Assembly (NCBI RefSeq): GCF_002813695.1
Contig: NZ_CP017768.1
Coordinates: 744,001-808,000 of the forward strand
Length of the DNA stretch: 64,000 nt
DNA from: Methanobacterium subterraneum
Lineage (GTDB): Archaea > Methanobacteriota > Methanobacteria > Methanobacteriales > Methanobacteriaceae
Direction of reading: 5' to 3'
Below the pieces are notes generated by a model, which made no database searches, was not told where the DNA came from, and saw nothing but the letters and a program-made list of their open reading frames with translations. Shown in pieces: positions 9,121 to 18,110 of the stretch. Position 1 is the stretch's first letter. Every line of letters begins with the position of its first letter. The translations under genes were made by a program, and so were the position numbers.

Positions 9121-10173
9121 ATGGCAAATTTCACAGAAATGCTTGATGAAGTTTATGAAAAAATATCTGTTAATTTTAAAGACGAAATTATTTATTGTCA
9201 AGGAAAAAATGGGGTTAAAACACTTGTATTGTTTGATGAACCTGAATTAATTCCAAATAAAATGTCGAGATATAGAATTGGAACTGTTACAATTCTGGTT
9301 TTAAAAGATAATATTCCATTTCTATCAGTCGAAGTTATTAGTCAAGGTCCAACACCACCCAAAAGTATTGCAGGAGTACTTCCTGTAAATATGGTTACTC
9401 GTTCGATTGGGGTTAATCGTGAAGGTGCTGAAAATCTAAAATATGACCTAGATGAACTTCAAAATAAGATGTTACTCCTCATTGTTGTTCCTGATCAATC
9501 CGAATCTGTTAAAGAAGTTCAATTTGTTGATTTAGACGAAAAATTTAGAGGCGTGCTTGATTTAAGTCAATATTCTAATGTCAGAGATTTTGCGATTGCT
9601 CCTCTTAGAAAACTAATTCCTACTTTGGATGATCTCCTGAAAAGGAATTCGATAAATCTGCCAGAAATAAATATAAATAATGATGAAACTGCTGAAAATC
9701 CAAATACCGAAGATGTTCTTATAGTAGCGGCTAAAACTGCGCTTCGTGAGTTTTTCGAACATTCAGCATATATTTGCCAACCTAATCGATCATTTCGACC
9801 TGTCAATTATTTGGGCTTTTACTCTGAAGGAAAGATAAACCAAAATATTCCTAAAATTTTAGGTCAAGTTGAAGATGTGATGCTAACAAGAGAAGGCATA
9901 CAAAATACTAATTTGGATAAAAATACTCAAAATAGACTTTTTAAGCTAATTGAAAGCCTTGAAAGAGTTGATGAACGAGGTAGATTAGGATCAAATCACA
10001 AAGTACTTTTCCTTTCATCGAAAGACTCTAAAGAGACATTAAAGTTAAATAATGACATTATTAATGATACTACTTCTGTTAAAGGTGATATTATTGCATT
10101 TACTCAAAGCCAACGTTATGTTTCATTGTCAAAGTTAAAAAATAACCCAAAAAAGACATCAGATATTGTATAG
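9121..10173 (+). CDS. Unrecognised 350-aa protein, possible restriction-type nuclease
   Basis: I do not recognise a named family. The N-terminal half contains LVLFDEPELIPNKMSRYRIG, then VTILVLKDNIPFLSVEVISQG and PTPPKSIAGVLPVNM. A strand ending in 'VEV' followed by a conserved-looking 'P-x-K-x-I-x-G' is reminiscent of PD-(D/E)XK nuclease cores with a displaced lysine, but this is inference. The second half (RPVNYLGFYSEGKINQNI, PKILGQVEDVML) resembles short PUA/EVE-like segments seen in restriction-linked proteins. No signal peptide or membrane segment. SD GGGGAT directly precedes ATG. It is divergent from McrB over a 78-bp promoter and followed by exonuclease III, so it is a candidate new component of the defence locus. 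Confidence 0.6.
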   Translation: MANFTEMLDEVYEKISVNFKDEIIYCQGKNGVKTLVLFDEPELIPNKMSRYRIGTVTILVLKDNIPFLSVEVISQGPTPPKSIAGVLPVNMVTRSIGVNREGAENLKYDLDELQNKMLLLIVVPDQSESVKEVQFVDLDEKFRGVLDLSQYSNVRDFAIAPLRKLIPTLDDLLKRNSINLPEININNDETAENPNTEDVLIVAAKTALREFFEHSAYICQPNRSFRPVNYLGFYSEGKINQNIPKILGQVEDVMLTREGIQNTNLDKNTQNRLFKLIESLERVDERGRLGSNHKVLFLSSKDSKETLKLNNDIINDTTSVKGDIIAFTQSQRYVSLSKLKNNPKKTSDIV

Positions 10174-10205
10174 TATCTTATTATAATTTGCAATTAGGAG
10201 AACAA

Positions 10206-10997
10206 ATGACGATAAATATTTTATCATGGAACGTAAACGGTCTTAGAGCACGATATAGCAAAGGACATCTTGACTGGTTACCAGAAGAAACCCCAGATAT
10301 ATTCTGTCTTCAAGAAATTAAGGCCACAGAAGATCAGGTAAAAGAAACTTTAAACGGATTTGAGGATTACTATTCCTTTTATTCATCTTCAACTGTAACT
10401 CCTGGTTTTAGTGGAGTTGCTATTTATTCTAAAATTAAACCAAACAAGGTTATTGATAGTTTTGGAGATGGAAAGTACAAAGACGAGGGAAGGATCCTGA
10501 AAGCAGAATACGATAATTTCATCCTTTTAAACATTTATTTCCCCAGTGGAGCTGCTGATTCAAATAGAAACAATTCTGAGACCAAACTTCACAATAAATT
10601 AATGTTCTATGAAAGGTTTTTAAATCTCACAGAATTTTTAGCATCATCTGATAAGCAAGTATTGATCTGTGGGGATTTCAACATAGCCCATGCATCCATT
10701 GATCTGGCCAACCCCCAAAATGCATGTAAAAAACCTGGATTTTTACAAGTTGAAAGAGCTCTCCTGGACCGATTAATTGCCCAGGGTTATACCGATACCT
10801 TCCGTGAATACAATAAGGAGCCTCATCATTATACTTGGTGGAGTAACGGGTACAACCTTCGGGAAAATAACATTGGAATGAGATTAGATCACTTCTTCGC
10901 CACTGACAATCTCAGATATAACATTAAATCAGCCTACACCCGTCCTGAAATCATTGGATCAGACCATTGTCCCATAGGAGTTGAAATTCAACTCTAA
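10206..10997 (+). CDS. xth: Exodeoxyribonuclease III (AP endonuclease)
   Basis: About 263 aa with the complete exonuclease III/EEP signature: NILSWNVNGLRAR, PDIFCLQEIKA (catalytic Glu), GFSGVAIYSK, LICGDFNIAH (Asp/Asn pair), RLDHFFATDNL and GSDHCPIGVEI (Asp-His pair). It cuts DNA 5' of abasic sites and trims 3' ends in base-excision repair. TTG 10188 opens the frame, but ATG 10206 follows AGGAG at 10196-10200 and is preferred. The gene ends 6 nt before the next one. In this island it could process abasic sites made by the glycosylase-like protein upstream; that link is inference. A second, broken copy of its 3' end lies at 17.2 kb. Confidence 0.95.
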   Translation: MTINILSWNVNGLRARYSKGHLDWLPEETPDIFCLQEIKATEDQVKETLNGFEDYYSFYSSSTVTPGFSGVAIYSKIKPNKVIDSFGDGKYKDEGRILKAEYDNFILLNIYFPSGAADSNRNNSETKLHNKLMFYERFLNLTEFLASSDKQVLICGDFNIAHASIDLANPQNACKKPGFLQVERALLDRLIAQGYTDTFREYNKEPHHYTWWSNGYNLRENNIGMRLDHFFATDNLRYNIKSAYTRPEIIGSDHCPIGVEIQL

Positions 10998-11003
10998 TAT
11001 CTA

Positions 11004-12332
11004 ATGCAAAATAAAATCAAATGTTCCAATATGTCTCCCATAGTACCCAACATCCATGATATTGACGCATTACTAGAATACTTACCCTACTTCCAGGACC
11101 AGAATAACCAATCCTATCAGGTAATTAACAAACCACCCCAGTTTCCGTACCTAAGCTATTCAGAAACTGTGGGTAAGTTTCATCATGACCTATATCACCT
11201 GAACATGATTATTGATTTTGATTGGACCCAGTGGATTGGAGAGGGGAAAAAATACATTGATAACCGTGAATTACTGGCCACCGCGGATATTACTGTATTG
11301 CAGAAGTTATTCACTTCCATCGTAAGGGCTGAAAGATTCAGCGAGGGATTGCTGGGAGATATGATTGATAATGGAATTATCCTGGATCTTCTGGTGAGGT
11401 TGAAGGGTATCCGGGGAGAAATTGAAGACCGATTCCACGGTGCTATTATTGGTTTGGCAGTGGGGGATGCTATGGGTGTTCCCCTGGAGTTCACTGATCC
11501 AGGGACCTTCCAGCCAGTAAAGGATATGATCGGTGGAGGACCCTTCAATCTGGACCCGGGCATGTGGACTGATGATACCTCCATGGCCCTTTGCCTGGCC
11601 GAAAGCCTCATCAAGACCAGGGATTTTGACCCGGTTGATCAGATGCAACGATACCTGTGCTGGTACCAGGAGGGACACCTCTCAGTTACCAATGAATGCT
11701 TCGATATTGGTAACACCACCCTCCAGGCATTGATGAAGTTTGCAGAAACTGGGGAACCCTACTCCGGACCGGACCATGAATACTCAGCAGGCAACGGTTC
11801 ACTGATGCGCCTGGCACCAGTACCACTCTTCTACATGTCCCAACCCTTAAAGGCACTGGAAATGTCAGGTAAATCTTCACGAACCACCCACAACCATCCC
11901 CTGGCAGTGGATGCCTGCCGCTACATGGGAGGATTAATCCACGGGGCACTTATGGGTAAATCCAAGGACGAAATCCTCTCATCCCACTACTCCCCGGTAC
12001 CTGGATACTGGGATGAAAAACCACTCTTAAAGGAGATTAACGAGGTGGCCAGTGGTTCCTTTAAATGTAAAGAACCACCGGAGATACGTGGGCGTGGTTT
12101 TGTGGTTAAATCCTTGGAAGCAGCATTGTGGGCATTCCATAAATCAGATACTTTTGAGGAAGGCTGTCTATTAGCGGTGAACCTGGGTGAAGATGCCGAC
12201 ACCACTGGTGCTATTTATAGCCAGTTAGCAGGAGCTTATTATGGGAAAAGTGGAATACCTAAAAAGTGGATAAACAGCCTTAAAAAACTAGATTTGATTG
12301 AATTTATAATTGATAGATTGTTTAAGATTTGA
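11004..12332 (+). CDS. ADP-ribosylglycohydrolase family protein
   Basis: A 442-aa protein. Residues ~140-440 are an ADP-ribosylglycohydrolase (DraG/ARH) domain: [18 protein letters not shown] (~146), [17 protein letters not shown] (~188, metal-binding Asp pair) and [20 protein letters not shown] (~394, second Asp pair). Such enzymes remove ADP-ribose from proteins or nucleic acids using two Mg ions. The first ~140 residues ([20 protein letters not shown] and on) form an extra domain I do not recognise. G+C is visibly higher than in the restriction genes before it, so it may have a different history. It starts 6 nt after xth with no clear SD. Confidence 0.88.
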   Translation: MQNKIKCSNMSPIVPNIHDIDALLEYLPYFQDQNNQSYQVINKPPQFPYLSYSETVGKFHHDLYHLNMIIDFDWTQWIGEGKKYIDNRELLATADITVLQKLFTSIVRAERFSEGLLGDMIDNGIILDLLVRLKGIRGEIEDRFHGAIIGLAVGDAMGVPLEFTDPGTFQPVKDMIGGGPFNLDPGMWTDDTSMALCLAESLIKTRDFDPVDQMQRYLCWYQEGHLSVTNECFDIGNTTLQALMKFAETGEPYSGPDHEYSAGNGSLMRLAPVPLFYMSQPLKALEMSGKSSRTTHNHPLAVDACRYMGGLIHGALMGKSKDEILSSHYSPVPGYWDEKPLLKEINEVASGSFKCKEPPEIRGRGFVVKSLEAALWAFHKSDTFEEGCLLAVNLGEDADTTGAIYSQLAGAYYGKSGIPKKWINSLKKLDLIEFIIDRLFKI

Positions 12333-12597
12333 GTCCCGGGAATCAATCATAAATAATTAATTTGGATTTTCGAATGATTTTATGAAATTTTATTCATTAA
12401 ATAATTAATCTCCTTATTTTTCGCATGGAAAGTTCTATAAATCCATTTAATCCCAGGACTGAACCAAAACATTAAGAGATCAGTAATATTTATCTCCAAT
12501 AAGTATATACCTTGATAACAACAATACTGGATTAGGATAATATCGTATCACATCTTATAGATGTTATGAATCATTGCAGCAATTAAGAGGTATTTAA

Positions 12598-12768
12598 ATG
12601 GGGTATCTTTATTGTAATAGAGGTGGGGGTTCCTACGAGCGTCTGGATGGATTGTCACCTGAAACCTTTTTTTATTTGATATTACTTTTATACTCATTTG
12701 ATCTTGACAATTTTCCGTTTTTAAACATTATTAAACGTAATCAGGAGTGTATACATGGAGGGAAATAA
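12598..12768 (+). pseudogene. Decayed copy of the 'CGGYYEL' zinc-ribbon domain
   Basis: A 56-codon frame begins MGYLYCNRGGGSYERLDG and continues LSPETF before losing all resemblance. It aligns with [20 protein letters not shown] at the end of the next gene and GYLICQECGGYYKLENGESK at 25.6 kb, but two zinc cysteines are gone (CxxC became CNRG) and the downstream CxCGG pair is absent. AGAGG lies 7 nt before the ATG. The frame overlaps the next gene's start, so this relic seems to have been absorbed into that gene's leader. Confidence 0.55.
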
Positions 12769-13411
12769 AAACCAAAAAATTCAACAGATTACATGCCCTA
12801 AATGTAATTCTGAAAATGAATCTGGACTAAAATTCTGCACTGAATGTGGATCTGAGATAAAACAGACTATCCAGTCTGATCACTCTACCACTTGTCCTAA
12901 ATGTTATGTAGAGATGGAACCGGGGATCAGGTTCTGCACTGAATGTGGTGCCGAAATAAAAAGGACTAGTGATCAGGTTACTACTTGTCCCCAGTGTTAT
13001 GCTAATGTAGAGCCGGGATTAACATTTTGCACGGAATGTGGAACTTCACTAGTGGTGAATAAAGTAACCAATCAAGCTATTAATGAAGAACTTGCCAAAC
13101 GCCGCCCCAAAAGAGCCAATGGAACAACTTCTAAAGATGAAACAATGGATAATATCGTTGAATCCGGGAAAGGATTAATGAAGGGATTGGGCGGATTCCT
13201 AAATAAAGCAGCCGAAAGTATTGATAATACCATAGAAAAAAATCGTCAACCCCCAAGTAAAGGAATTCCACCAGAAGCTACGAATCCGGGTTATTTAGTC
13301 TGTGATTCTTGTGGAGGCTACTACGAGCTACAACCAGATGAATCAGTGGATGATTTTGATTGTGAATGTGAATGTGGTGGGAATTTAGAACATAAATTAA
13401 CATTGAATTAG
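12755..13411 (+). CDS. Multi-zinc-ribbon protein (three CPxC..FCTECG ribbons plus C-terminal CGGYYEL ribbon)
   Basis: A 218-aa soluble protein. Three near-identical double-CxxC zinc ribbons lie in the first ~110 residues ([57 protein letters not shown]). A short linker, [19 protein letters not shown], could form an amphipathic helix. The last ~45 residues are another ribbon, [14 protein letters not shown] then CECECGG. A paralogue with the same plan lies at 39277-40014. The SD is AGGAGTG. Function is unknown; such ribbons usually mediate protein or nucleic-acid contacts. The following M48 peptidase gene is 21 nt away and also ends in a zinc ribbon, so they are likely one operon. Confidence 0.75.
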   Translation: MEGNKNQKIQQITCPKCNSENESGLKFCTECGSEIKQTIQSDHSTTCPKCYVEMEPGIRFCTECGAEIKRTSDQVTTCPQCYANVEPGLTFCTECGTSLVVNKVTNQAINEELAKRRPKRANGTTSKDETMDNIVESGKGLMKGLGGFLNKAAESIDNTIEKNRQPPSKGIPPEATNPGYLVCDSCGGYYELQPDESVDDFDCECECGGNLEHKLTLN

Positions 13412-13432
13412 CTGGACTTTGGGGGAAATGAA

Positions 13433-14368
13433 ATGGAACGTAAAAAATTATTATTGCTTAACCCTAGTGAATATGAACATGAATTCGATCGAAAGGCTCT
13501 TAAAACCTTAGAAGGCACTCCAGGATTAGAAAAATTAGCAAGACAAATCAATAAACACGGTATTGAAAGAGCAGAAAGATTGAAACAGACTGGTAGTCAT
13601 TTAAGGGTAAATAAAGAAAACTTTCCCGAAATATATGAATTGTTAGAAGAGGCTTGCCAACTTCTCTTTGTTAAAGATATCCCTGATTTGTACATAATGT
13701 GGGATTATAATGTTAATGGATTTACCACTGGTTCGGAAAAACCACTAATCGTTATTCATTCGGGATCATTGGATTTGTTATCCAAAGACGAACTCTTATG
13801 GTTAATCGCCCATGAAGTGGGACACATTAAAAGTGGACATATGCTGTATCACATGATGGCCCAAGTAATACCCATTATTGGTGCCATTATTGGTTCAGCA
13901 ACATTAGGTATTGGATCATTGGTATCTACTGGTTTAGAAATAGCTTTAATCTACTGGTACCGAATGTCAGAGTTTACCGCGGACAGAGCTGGACTTTTAG
14001 CTTGTCAAGACATAAATGTGGCTATAAGTACTCTGATGAAAATGAGTGGTGTTCCCAAACATTACTATGATAAAATGAAAACAGAAGACTTCATAGAACA
14101 AGCTAAAGAGTTCAAAGGTTTCGATTATGATACTGTTGACAAAGTAGCTAAAGCACTTATCATCATGGACAAAACCCATCCCTGGACAGTAATGAGAGCA
14201 TCAGAGCTACTTAAATGGCATGGATCTGGAAAGTATGATGAACTAATTGAAAAACATGGCAAAGATAGTATTGAAGAATTAGATTTATGCTGTGTGAAGT
14301 GCGGTCATAAATTAAAGGGAAATGAAACATTCTGTGGTGTTTGTGGGCAAAAAGTATGGAAAAGATAA
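13433..14368 (+). CDS. M48 family zinc metallopeptidase with C-terminal zinc ribbon
   Basis: A 311-aa protein. The catalytic motif LIAHEVGHIKSGH (HExxH) is at about residue 126 and the third-ligand region is FTADRAGLLACQD (~180), together typical of M48/Ste24-HtpX-like peptidases. Two hydrophobic stretches follow the active site (QVIPIIGAIIGSATLGIG, then GLEIALIYWY) and may be membrane-associated. The C-terminus is a double-CxxC zinc ribbon (CVKCGHKLKGNETFCGVCG). GGGGGAAATG precedes the ATG. It lies 21 nt after the zinc-ribbon gene. It probably cleaves misfolded membrane or secreted proteins; the actual substrate is unknown. Confidence 0.85.
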   Translation: MERKKLLLLNPSEYEHEFDRKALKTLEGTPGLEKLARQINKHGIERAERLKQTGSHLRVNKENFPEIYELLEEACQLLFVKDIPDLYIMWDYNVNGFTTGSEKPLIVIHSGSLDLLSKDELLWLIAHEVGHIKSGHMLYHMMAQVIPIIGAIIGSATLGIGSLVSTGLEIALIYWYRMSEFTADRAGLLACQDINVAISTLMKMSGVPKHYYDKMKTEDFIEQAKEFKGFDYDTVDKVAKALIIMDKTHPWTVMRASELLKWHGSGKYDELIEKHGKDSIEELDLCCVKCGHKLKGNETFCGVCGQKVWKR

Positions 14369-14597
14369 CACCACATATCTTTATTTTCAGAATTACAGAA
14401 TATTTCCAAGCAAACACCAGAACAATGTTTATGTCAGATGATTGTGGTTAATTGCGATGCTGATAAATAAAAATCTTTTTGTATCCAGACTTATTTCCAT
14501 GGAAATACTTTTTAAGAACATGAAAAGTAATTAAAATAGATTTTGATACCTAACATTAATGTATTATAAATTCATAGAATAAAAGATTAATGTATTT

Positions 14598-14605
14598 GTT
14601 ACCAT
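14598..14605 (+). repeat. Left 8-bp target-site duplication of the insertion sequence (GTTACCAT)
   Basis: GTTACCAT directly abuts the left end of the 14606-15962 element and is repeated exactly at 15963-15970 on the right. Confidence 0.88.
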
Positions 14606-15962
14606 GGCTCTGTCAAAAACTTGGGGGTTAAGAGTCAAAAACCTTTATCTGGTTTAGGATTTCTATTCTGATATTTATTCGCGACATTGCACCTTTTTTA
14701 ATCTTCATTATTCTTTTAATACTTTTAGGAAAGGTTTTTTGGAATTGGTTTTCCAATTTATTTGAAGTTCGTTCAATATTTTCATCTAAAAGGTACGAAA
14801 AGTATGTTTTGAAGTAAGGCATTAACGAATCCATGATAATTGATTGAATAACCTTTGAATAATCTTTTATTTGATTTAATATTTCATCCATTCGAGTTCT
14901 AGCTTCTTTAAATGATTTACTGTTAAATAAACTGAATATTTCTAGTTTTTCTTGCCTTATATTCTCTAATTCATCATCAGACAATTCATTATCTCTTATG
15001 TATTCTTTTATTTTCTTATTTATGTTTTTAAACACATGAAATAAACACCACTGATGCGTAAACTCTAATCCTTCAATTATGGGTTTATATTTTTCATCTA
15101 AATCGCTTGTTATTGCTATTTTCTTTTGATTTCTGGTGGATTCCTCTAAAAACTTTTGTATGTTCGTGGAATTCTCTTTGGAGTATATTTCATCAGCAAC
15201 GATAATATTCTGTTTACTGTCGAATAAAGCGAAACGGTAATTCCAAAAGCCGTTAAGCTTAATCCACTCCACGTCAAAAATGTAATAACCACTATAAAGA
15301 TTTTTTACTTCTTTTTTAGGGATTTCATATCCAAGTATCCAGTTTTCAATTGTTTGCCTTGAAACACTGATCCCCGTGTCTTTTTTAATTTTATAAGCAA
15401 TTTTACGGATTGATCCCAAGAATAAACCAGCTAATTCAACGCATTTTTCTTTGAATTCATTTGAAAAGTTACTATTATCATCTACAATGTCTGATATATC
15501 TGTTTTAAACTTTTTACCACATTTTTTACACTTGTACATTTGAATTTCAGCGTTAACAACTCCTTCATCATAAAAATAAAGTTTTCTTTCTTTAACTCCA
15601 TTTTTAATCACAGATTTACTGAAACACTCCGGACAAAAAGAAACCAGCACCTCAATATGAAAAATATCCTTTTTATACCAAGTATTCAACGAATTAAATA
15701 CATTATCATCTCTTTCAATCGATTTTAAATGATTTTCCTCATATTTCGATAAATCTTCACAAAAATAGGAAAGTTTATAACTCTGATCAAACAAACTATC
15801 AATTGGAGCAAGTATTTTTCTGTTTAGCATAGAAAATACTATGCTCCCCTTATTATAAAAGTTTTTAGTTTTTTATTTCAGGAAATAATGAGTTTAAACA
15901 AGGATAACCAAATTGTTTATCAAAACACAAATTTCAAAAACCCCCAAGTTTTTGACAGTGTC
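14606..15962. mobile_element. Complete insertion sequence with 24-bp inverted repeats and 8-bp target duplication
   Basis: The left terminal repeat (14606-14629, GGCTCTGTCAAAAACTTGGG...) matches the reverse complement of the right one (15939-15962) at 22 of 24 positions. The direct repeat GTTACCAT occurs at 14598-14605 and again at 15963-15970, an 8-bp target-site duplication. Length is 1357 bp and it carries one transposase gene on the minus strand. Clean ends and an intact gene point to a recent, possibly active insertion. The 8-bp duplication and host type recall ISM1 of Methanobrevibacter, but the family assignment is tentative. Confidence 0.88.
14628..15830 (-). CDS. DDE-type transposase of the insertion sequence
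   Basis: A 400-aa protein with an N-terminal zinc finger (CPECF..., then CKKCGKKFKTDI), an HTH region (RKIAYKIKKDTGISVSRQTI) and a catalytic core: FDVEWIKLNG (first Asp), IAITSDLDEKYKPIIEG (second Asp), HQWCLFHVFKNI, and NIERTSNKLENQFQKTFPKS (candidate Glu). The 'WCLFHVFKNI' plus late 'TSN-x-E' layout is like mutator/ISM1-type transposases. The stop codon (14628-14630) lies on the inner edge of the left terminal repeat, so coding sequence and IS end touch. Intact, no frameshift. Confidence 0.85.
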   Translation of the reverse strand: MLNRKILAPIDSLFDQSYKLSYFCEDLSKYEENHLKSIERDDNVFNSLNTWYKKDIFHIEVLVSFCPECFSKSVIKNGVKERKLYFYDEGVVNAEIQMYKCKKCGKKFKTDISDIVDDNSNFSNEFKEKCVELAGLFLGSIRKIAYKIKKDTGISVSRQTIENWILGYEIPKKEVKNLYSGYYIFDVEWIKLNGFWNYRFALFDSKQNIIVADEIYSKENSTNIQKFLEESTRNQKKIAITSDLDEKYKPIIEGLEFTHQWCLFHVFKNINKKIKEYIRDNELSDDELENIRQEKLEIFSLFNSKSFKEARTRMDEILNQIKDYSKVIQSIIMDSLMPYFKTYFSYLLDENIERTSNKLENQFQKTFPKSIKRIMKIKKGAMSRINIRIEILNQIKVFDS

Positions 15963-15970
15963 GTTACCAT
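15963..15970 (+). repeat. Right 8-bp target-site duplication of the insertion sequence (GTTACCAT)
   Basis: Exact copy of 14598-14605 directly after the right inverted repeat. Together the two copies define the insertion point. Confidence 0.88.
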
Positions 15971-16066
15971 TATTATCTTTTTTCTTTATTATTTTTTCCC
16001 GTTAGGGATAAGAATATAAAAAAACATTTATCATTAGAATTATTGTTTTAATAAGGAGGGGGTAGT

Positions 16067-17167
16067 TTGGATTCTGAGAAAGTAAAGGAAATTATCTGTA
16101 ATGCAGTTAAAACGACGGAACCTACTTGGAGCACTTGGGGAGTGCATTGGAAAGAATTAGATGAAGTTTTTTTATCACGGGCTTATGATCAGCTTGGTTT
16201 TGATGATTGGATATTTGTTAATTTTTTAAGGGATAATGATATTCTTTCGATTAAAAAAGTTGGCTCTATTCTGGATAACGGTTGTTTTGAGAGAAAGTAT
16301 GACCGGGAAATAGCTGGTGGATTAGAAATGCCCTTTTATATCTTTCTTAAAAAGGGGATTTTTGGGAAGGAAGGAAAAGGTTTTTATAATTCTGTTAAGG
16401 CTTTTGATGGCCGTAAAGGGGCTGCTTTTTGGAAACTGTTGTGGCAAATGTTAGTTTGTTGTAATTATCTGAAAAAGAATTATAATTCTAGTTTTTCTTA
16501 CTACTTGAAAGAGAAGTATGCTGAATATGAGAACATAGATAAGGTAACAGATGCGGATTTTCTTCACATCACTCAAAAAGAATGGGATTCATTTAAAGAG
16601 AATAAAAAACCGTGGAATGAATTATATGGTGTTGGTTTGAATGTTTTTGATTACATAATGGGGGATGTTTTAGAGCTAGAATTTGTAAAAAATTCATATA
16701 AGCTTGATTCAGCTAATCAACGCTTTTTAACTATTACGGGTATTTTTGAGTGTAATTCAAAGGATTTGAATCATGAGGAAGTAGTGAATTTTTTAAGTGG
16801 ATTGAATTTACCTTATAGTTTAAGGGAGATTAATAGTGGACTATATGCTTACTGTAGTAAGTTAGGCTGTGATAAATATTGTTTTTGCCGCTACCCTCAA
16901 AAATGTCATGAATGTAAGGTCCATAAGATTTGTAAACAGGATTTTGATAAGTTTAAAAAGCATGATTGGATTAAAAAGTCGCCTGAAGAGATGACAGAAG
17001 AGGAACGGAAAGTATATGAAAGTTCAGTGAGGGATAAATTCACTTGGAAAGAGGGTGATCTAGAATTTGTGGGTTGGGAACCTCTGACCGAAGATGAAAA
17101 AAAATTAGTGGAGTCTATTGATAAGGCAGATAGGGAAACTGAAAACAGAAATATTAATGATGATTAA
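16067..17167 (+). CDS. HhH-GPD-like protein with Endo III-type Fe-S cysteine loop
   Basis: A 366-aa protein starting at TTG behind a perfect SD (AAGGAGGGGG, 16053-16062). Residues ~185-218 contain LYGVGLNVFDYIMGDVLELE followed by KLDSANQRFL. This fits a helix-hairpin-helix 'G-V-G' with the catalytic-Asp segment of HhH-GPD glycosylases; the lysine of bifunctional enzymes is replaced by Asn. Residues ~263-290 hold cysteines, ending in CRYPQKCHECKVHKIC, i.e. C-x5-C-x2-C-x5-C, almost the Endo III 4Fe-4S pattern. The remaining sequence is not recognised. Likely a monofunctional base-excision or base-sensing protein, less certain than the 3.3-kb one. A broken exonuclease III fragment follows 44 nt later. 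Confidence 0.5.
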   Translation: MDSEKVKEIICNAVKTTEPTWSTWGVHWKELDEVFLSRAYDQLGFDDWIFVNFLRDNDILSIKKVGSILDNGCFERKYDREIAGGLEMPFYIFLKKGIFGKEGKGFYNSVKAFDGRKGAAFWKLLWQMLVCCNYLKKNYNSSFSYYLKEKYAEYENIDKVTDADFLHITQKEWDSFKENKKPWNELYGVGLNVFDYIMGDVLELEFVKNSYKLDSANQRFLTITGIFECNSKDLNHEEVVNFLSGLNLPYSLREINSGLYAYCSKLGCDKYCFCRYPQKCHECKVHKICKQDFDKFKKHDWIKKSPEEMTEEERKVYESSVRDKFTWKEGDLEFVGWEPLTEDEKKLVESIDKADRETENRNINDD

Positions 17168-17210
17168 TTGATTTTTTAATAAATAGTCAATGCTAAATCT
17201 GACTTAAGAA

Positions 17211-17341
17211 GATAATCGAGCAAAAAATATTGGGATAAGATTAGATCATTTTTTTCCATCATAAAGCTTGAAAAAAGATTAAAATCTACCCTTATCCGTT
17301 CGGAGATCTTGGGATCCTACAACTGTGCGATAAGTATTTAA
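17211..17341 (+). pseudogene. Remnant of the 3' end of an exonuclease III gene
   Basis: Frame 1 from 17211 reads DNRAKNIGIRLDHFFPS and then stops; it matches the NNIGMRLDHFFATD region of the intact xth at 10.9 kb. After a frame change, bases ~17268-17341 read LEKRLKSTLIRSEILGSYNC and then AISI, matching the intact NIKSAYTRPEIIGSDHCPIGVEI tail. The catalytic Asp-His (SDH) has become SYN. The 5' two-thirds are missing. Sequence divergence shows it is not a recent copy of the intact gene. Confidence 0.75.
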
Positions 17342-17696
17342 ATCAATATTTAGAGGCAAAAATAGTCAGATAAAATAGAAAAACAATCATCCTATTGGAC
17401 TTTAACTACATCTAGTGGGGAACTCCAAAGGCATAAAAAACGTGTTAAGCATAATAATGACTCATCATTTTTATATAAAATGCATTGTTAGTTCACCTCA
17501 CCTCTGGCAAAAGCAATAATTTGAGGGGCGTCTTGAGCCGGCCCCACTTGAAATTATACTTATTGGGATTTTTTAGTTTGAGTAATTTAGCGCTTTGCAC
17601 AAAAAGTAATTGGGGGATACCCCTGGACCACCTGAAGCAAGTAGATGGGATTTTTTAAAGAGTTTGATGGTCCTGAGGGAGTAATTATTCAATAAT
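17342..17696. other. Gene-free stretch with a GC-richer block
   Basis: No convincing gene. Bases ~17510-17660 are richer in G and C than other spacers here and contain short runs such as GAGCCGGCCCCAC, but no frame gives a recognisable protein. It is probably further debris from the lost locus that left the exonuclease III remnant. Confidence 0.35.
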
Positions 17697-18110
17697 CTAT
17701 TTGTTTTTTTCCGTACTGACAGTTGTGGTTAGTTTAACGTGCTCCACACCATTGAGTCTCATTAGTTGTTCAGTCAGGTCCCGGATCTGGTTGGCATCTC
17801 CTTTAACCACTATTACTTCCAGGCAGTTTTTATCACTCATGTGGATGTGCATGGTGGCATTTATCTCCTCAAGGAAACTGTGCTGGATATCCATTATGTT
17901 TCCCAGCACATCGGTGTAGTGGGGGTCATATATAACTGATACCACACCCATTCGATCACCTTCTATTTCTTTCATCCACTGATACCTTATTATGTAATCT
18001 TTAAGAGCGTCTCTGATCCCATTGGATCGAGAATTATATCCCCTGTCTTTTAATACATCGTCAAATTCGTTTAATAGTTTTTTAGGTAATGACATGCTTA
18101 TTCTCATCAT
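17697..18110 (-). CDS. nikR: NikR-type nickel-responsive transcriptional regulator
   Basis: About 137 aa. N-terminal ribbon-helix-helix DNA-binding domain (MRISMSLPKKLLNEFDDVLK, SRSNGIRDALKDYI), then the NikR ACT-like metal domain. All four nickel ligands of NikR are present in the usual order: His in YDPHYTD, HxH in MHIHM and Cys in KNCLEVIVVKG. The ATG pair at 18105-18110 follows GAGGTGGG and is preferred to an upstream in-frame start at 18176. With nickel bound, NikR represses nickel uptake genes. Methanogens need much nickel for F430, hydrogenases and CO dehydrogenase. No transporter gene is adjacent, so its targets lie elsewhere. Confidence 0.9.
   Translation of the reverse strand: MMRISMSLPKKLLNEFDDVLKDRGYNSRSNGIRDALKDYIIRYQWMKEIEGDRMGVVSVIYDPHYTDVLGNIMDIQHSFLEEINATMHIHMSDKNCLEVIVVKGDANQIRDLTEQLMRLNGVEHVKLTTTVSTEKNK

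Noticed and set aside
11195..12205. Several long antisense frames across the ADP-ribosylglycohydrolase gene
   Set aside because: Higher G+C reduces stop codons; the frames have unnatural composition and no start signals.
17400..17660. A lost gene in the GC-richer block near 17.5 kb
   Set aside because: No frame gave a stretch with recognisable homology, so only the exonuclease III tail is reported as a relic.
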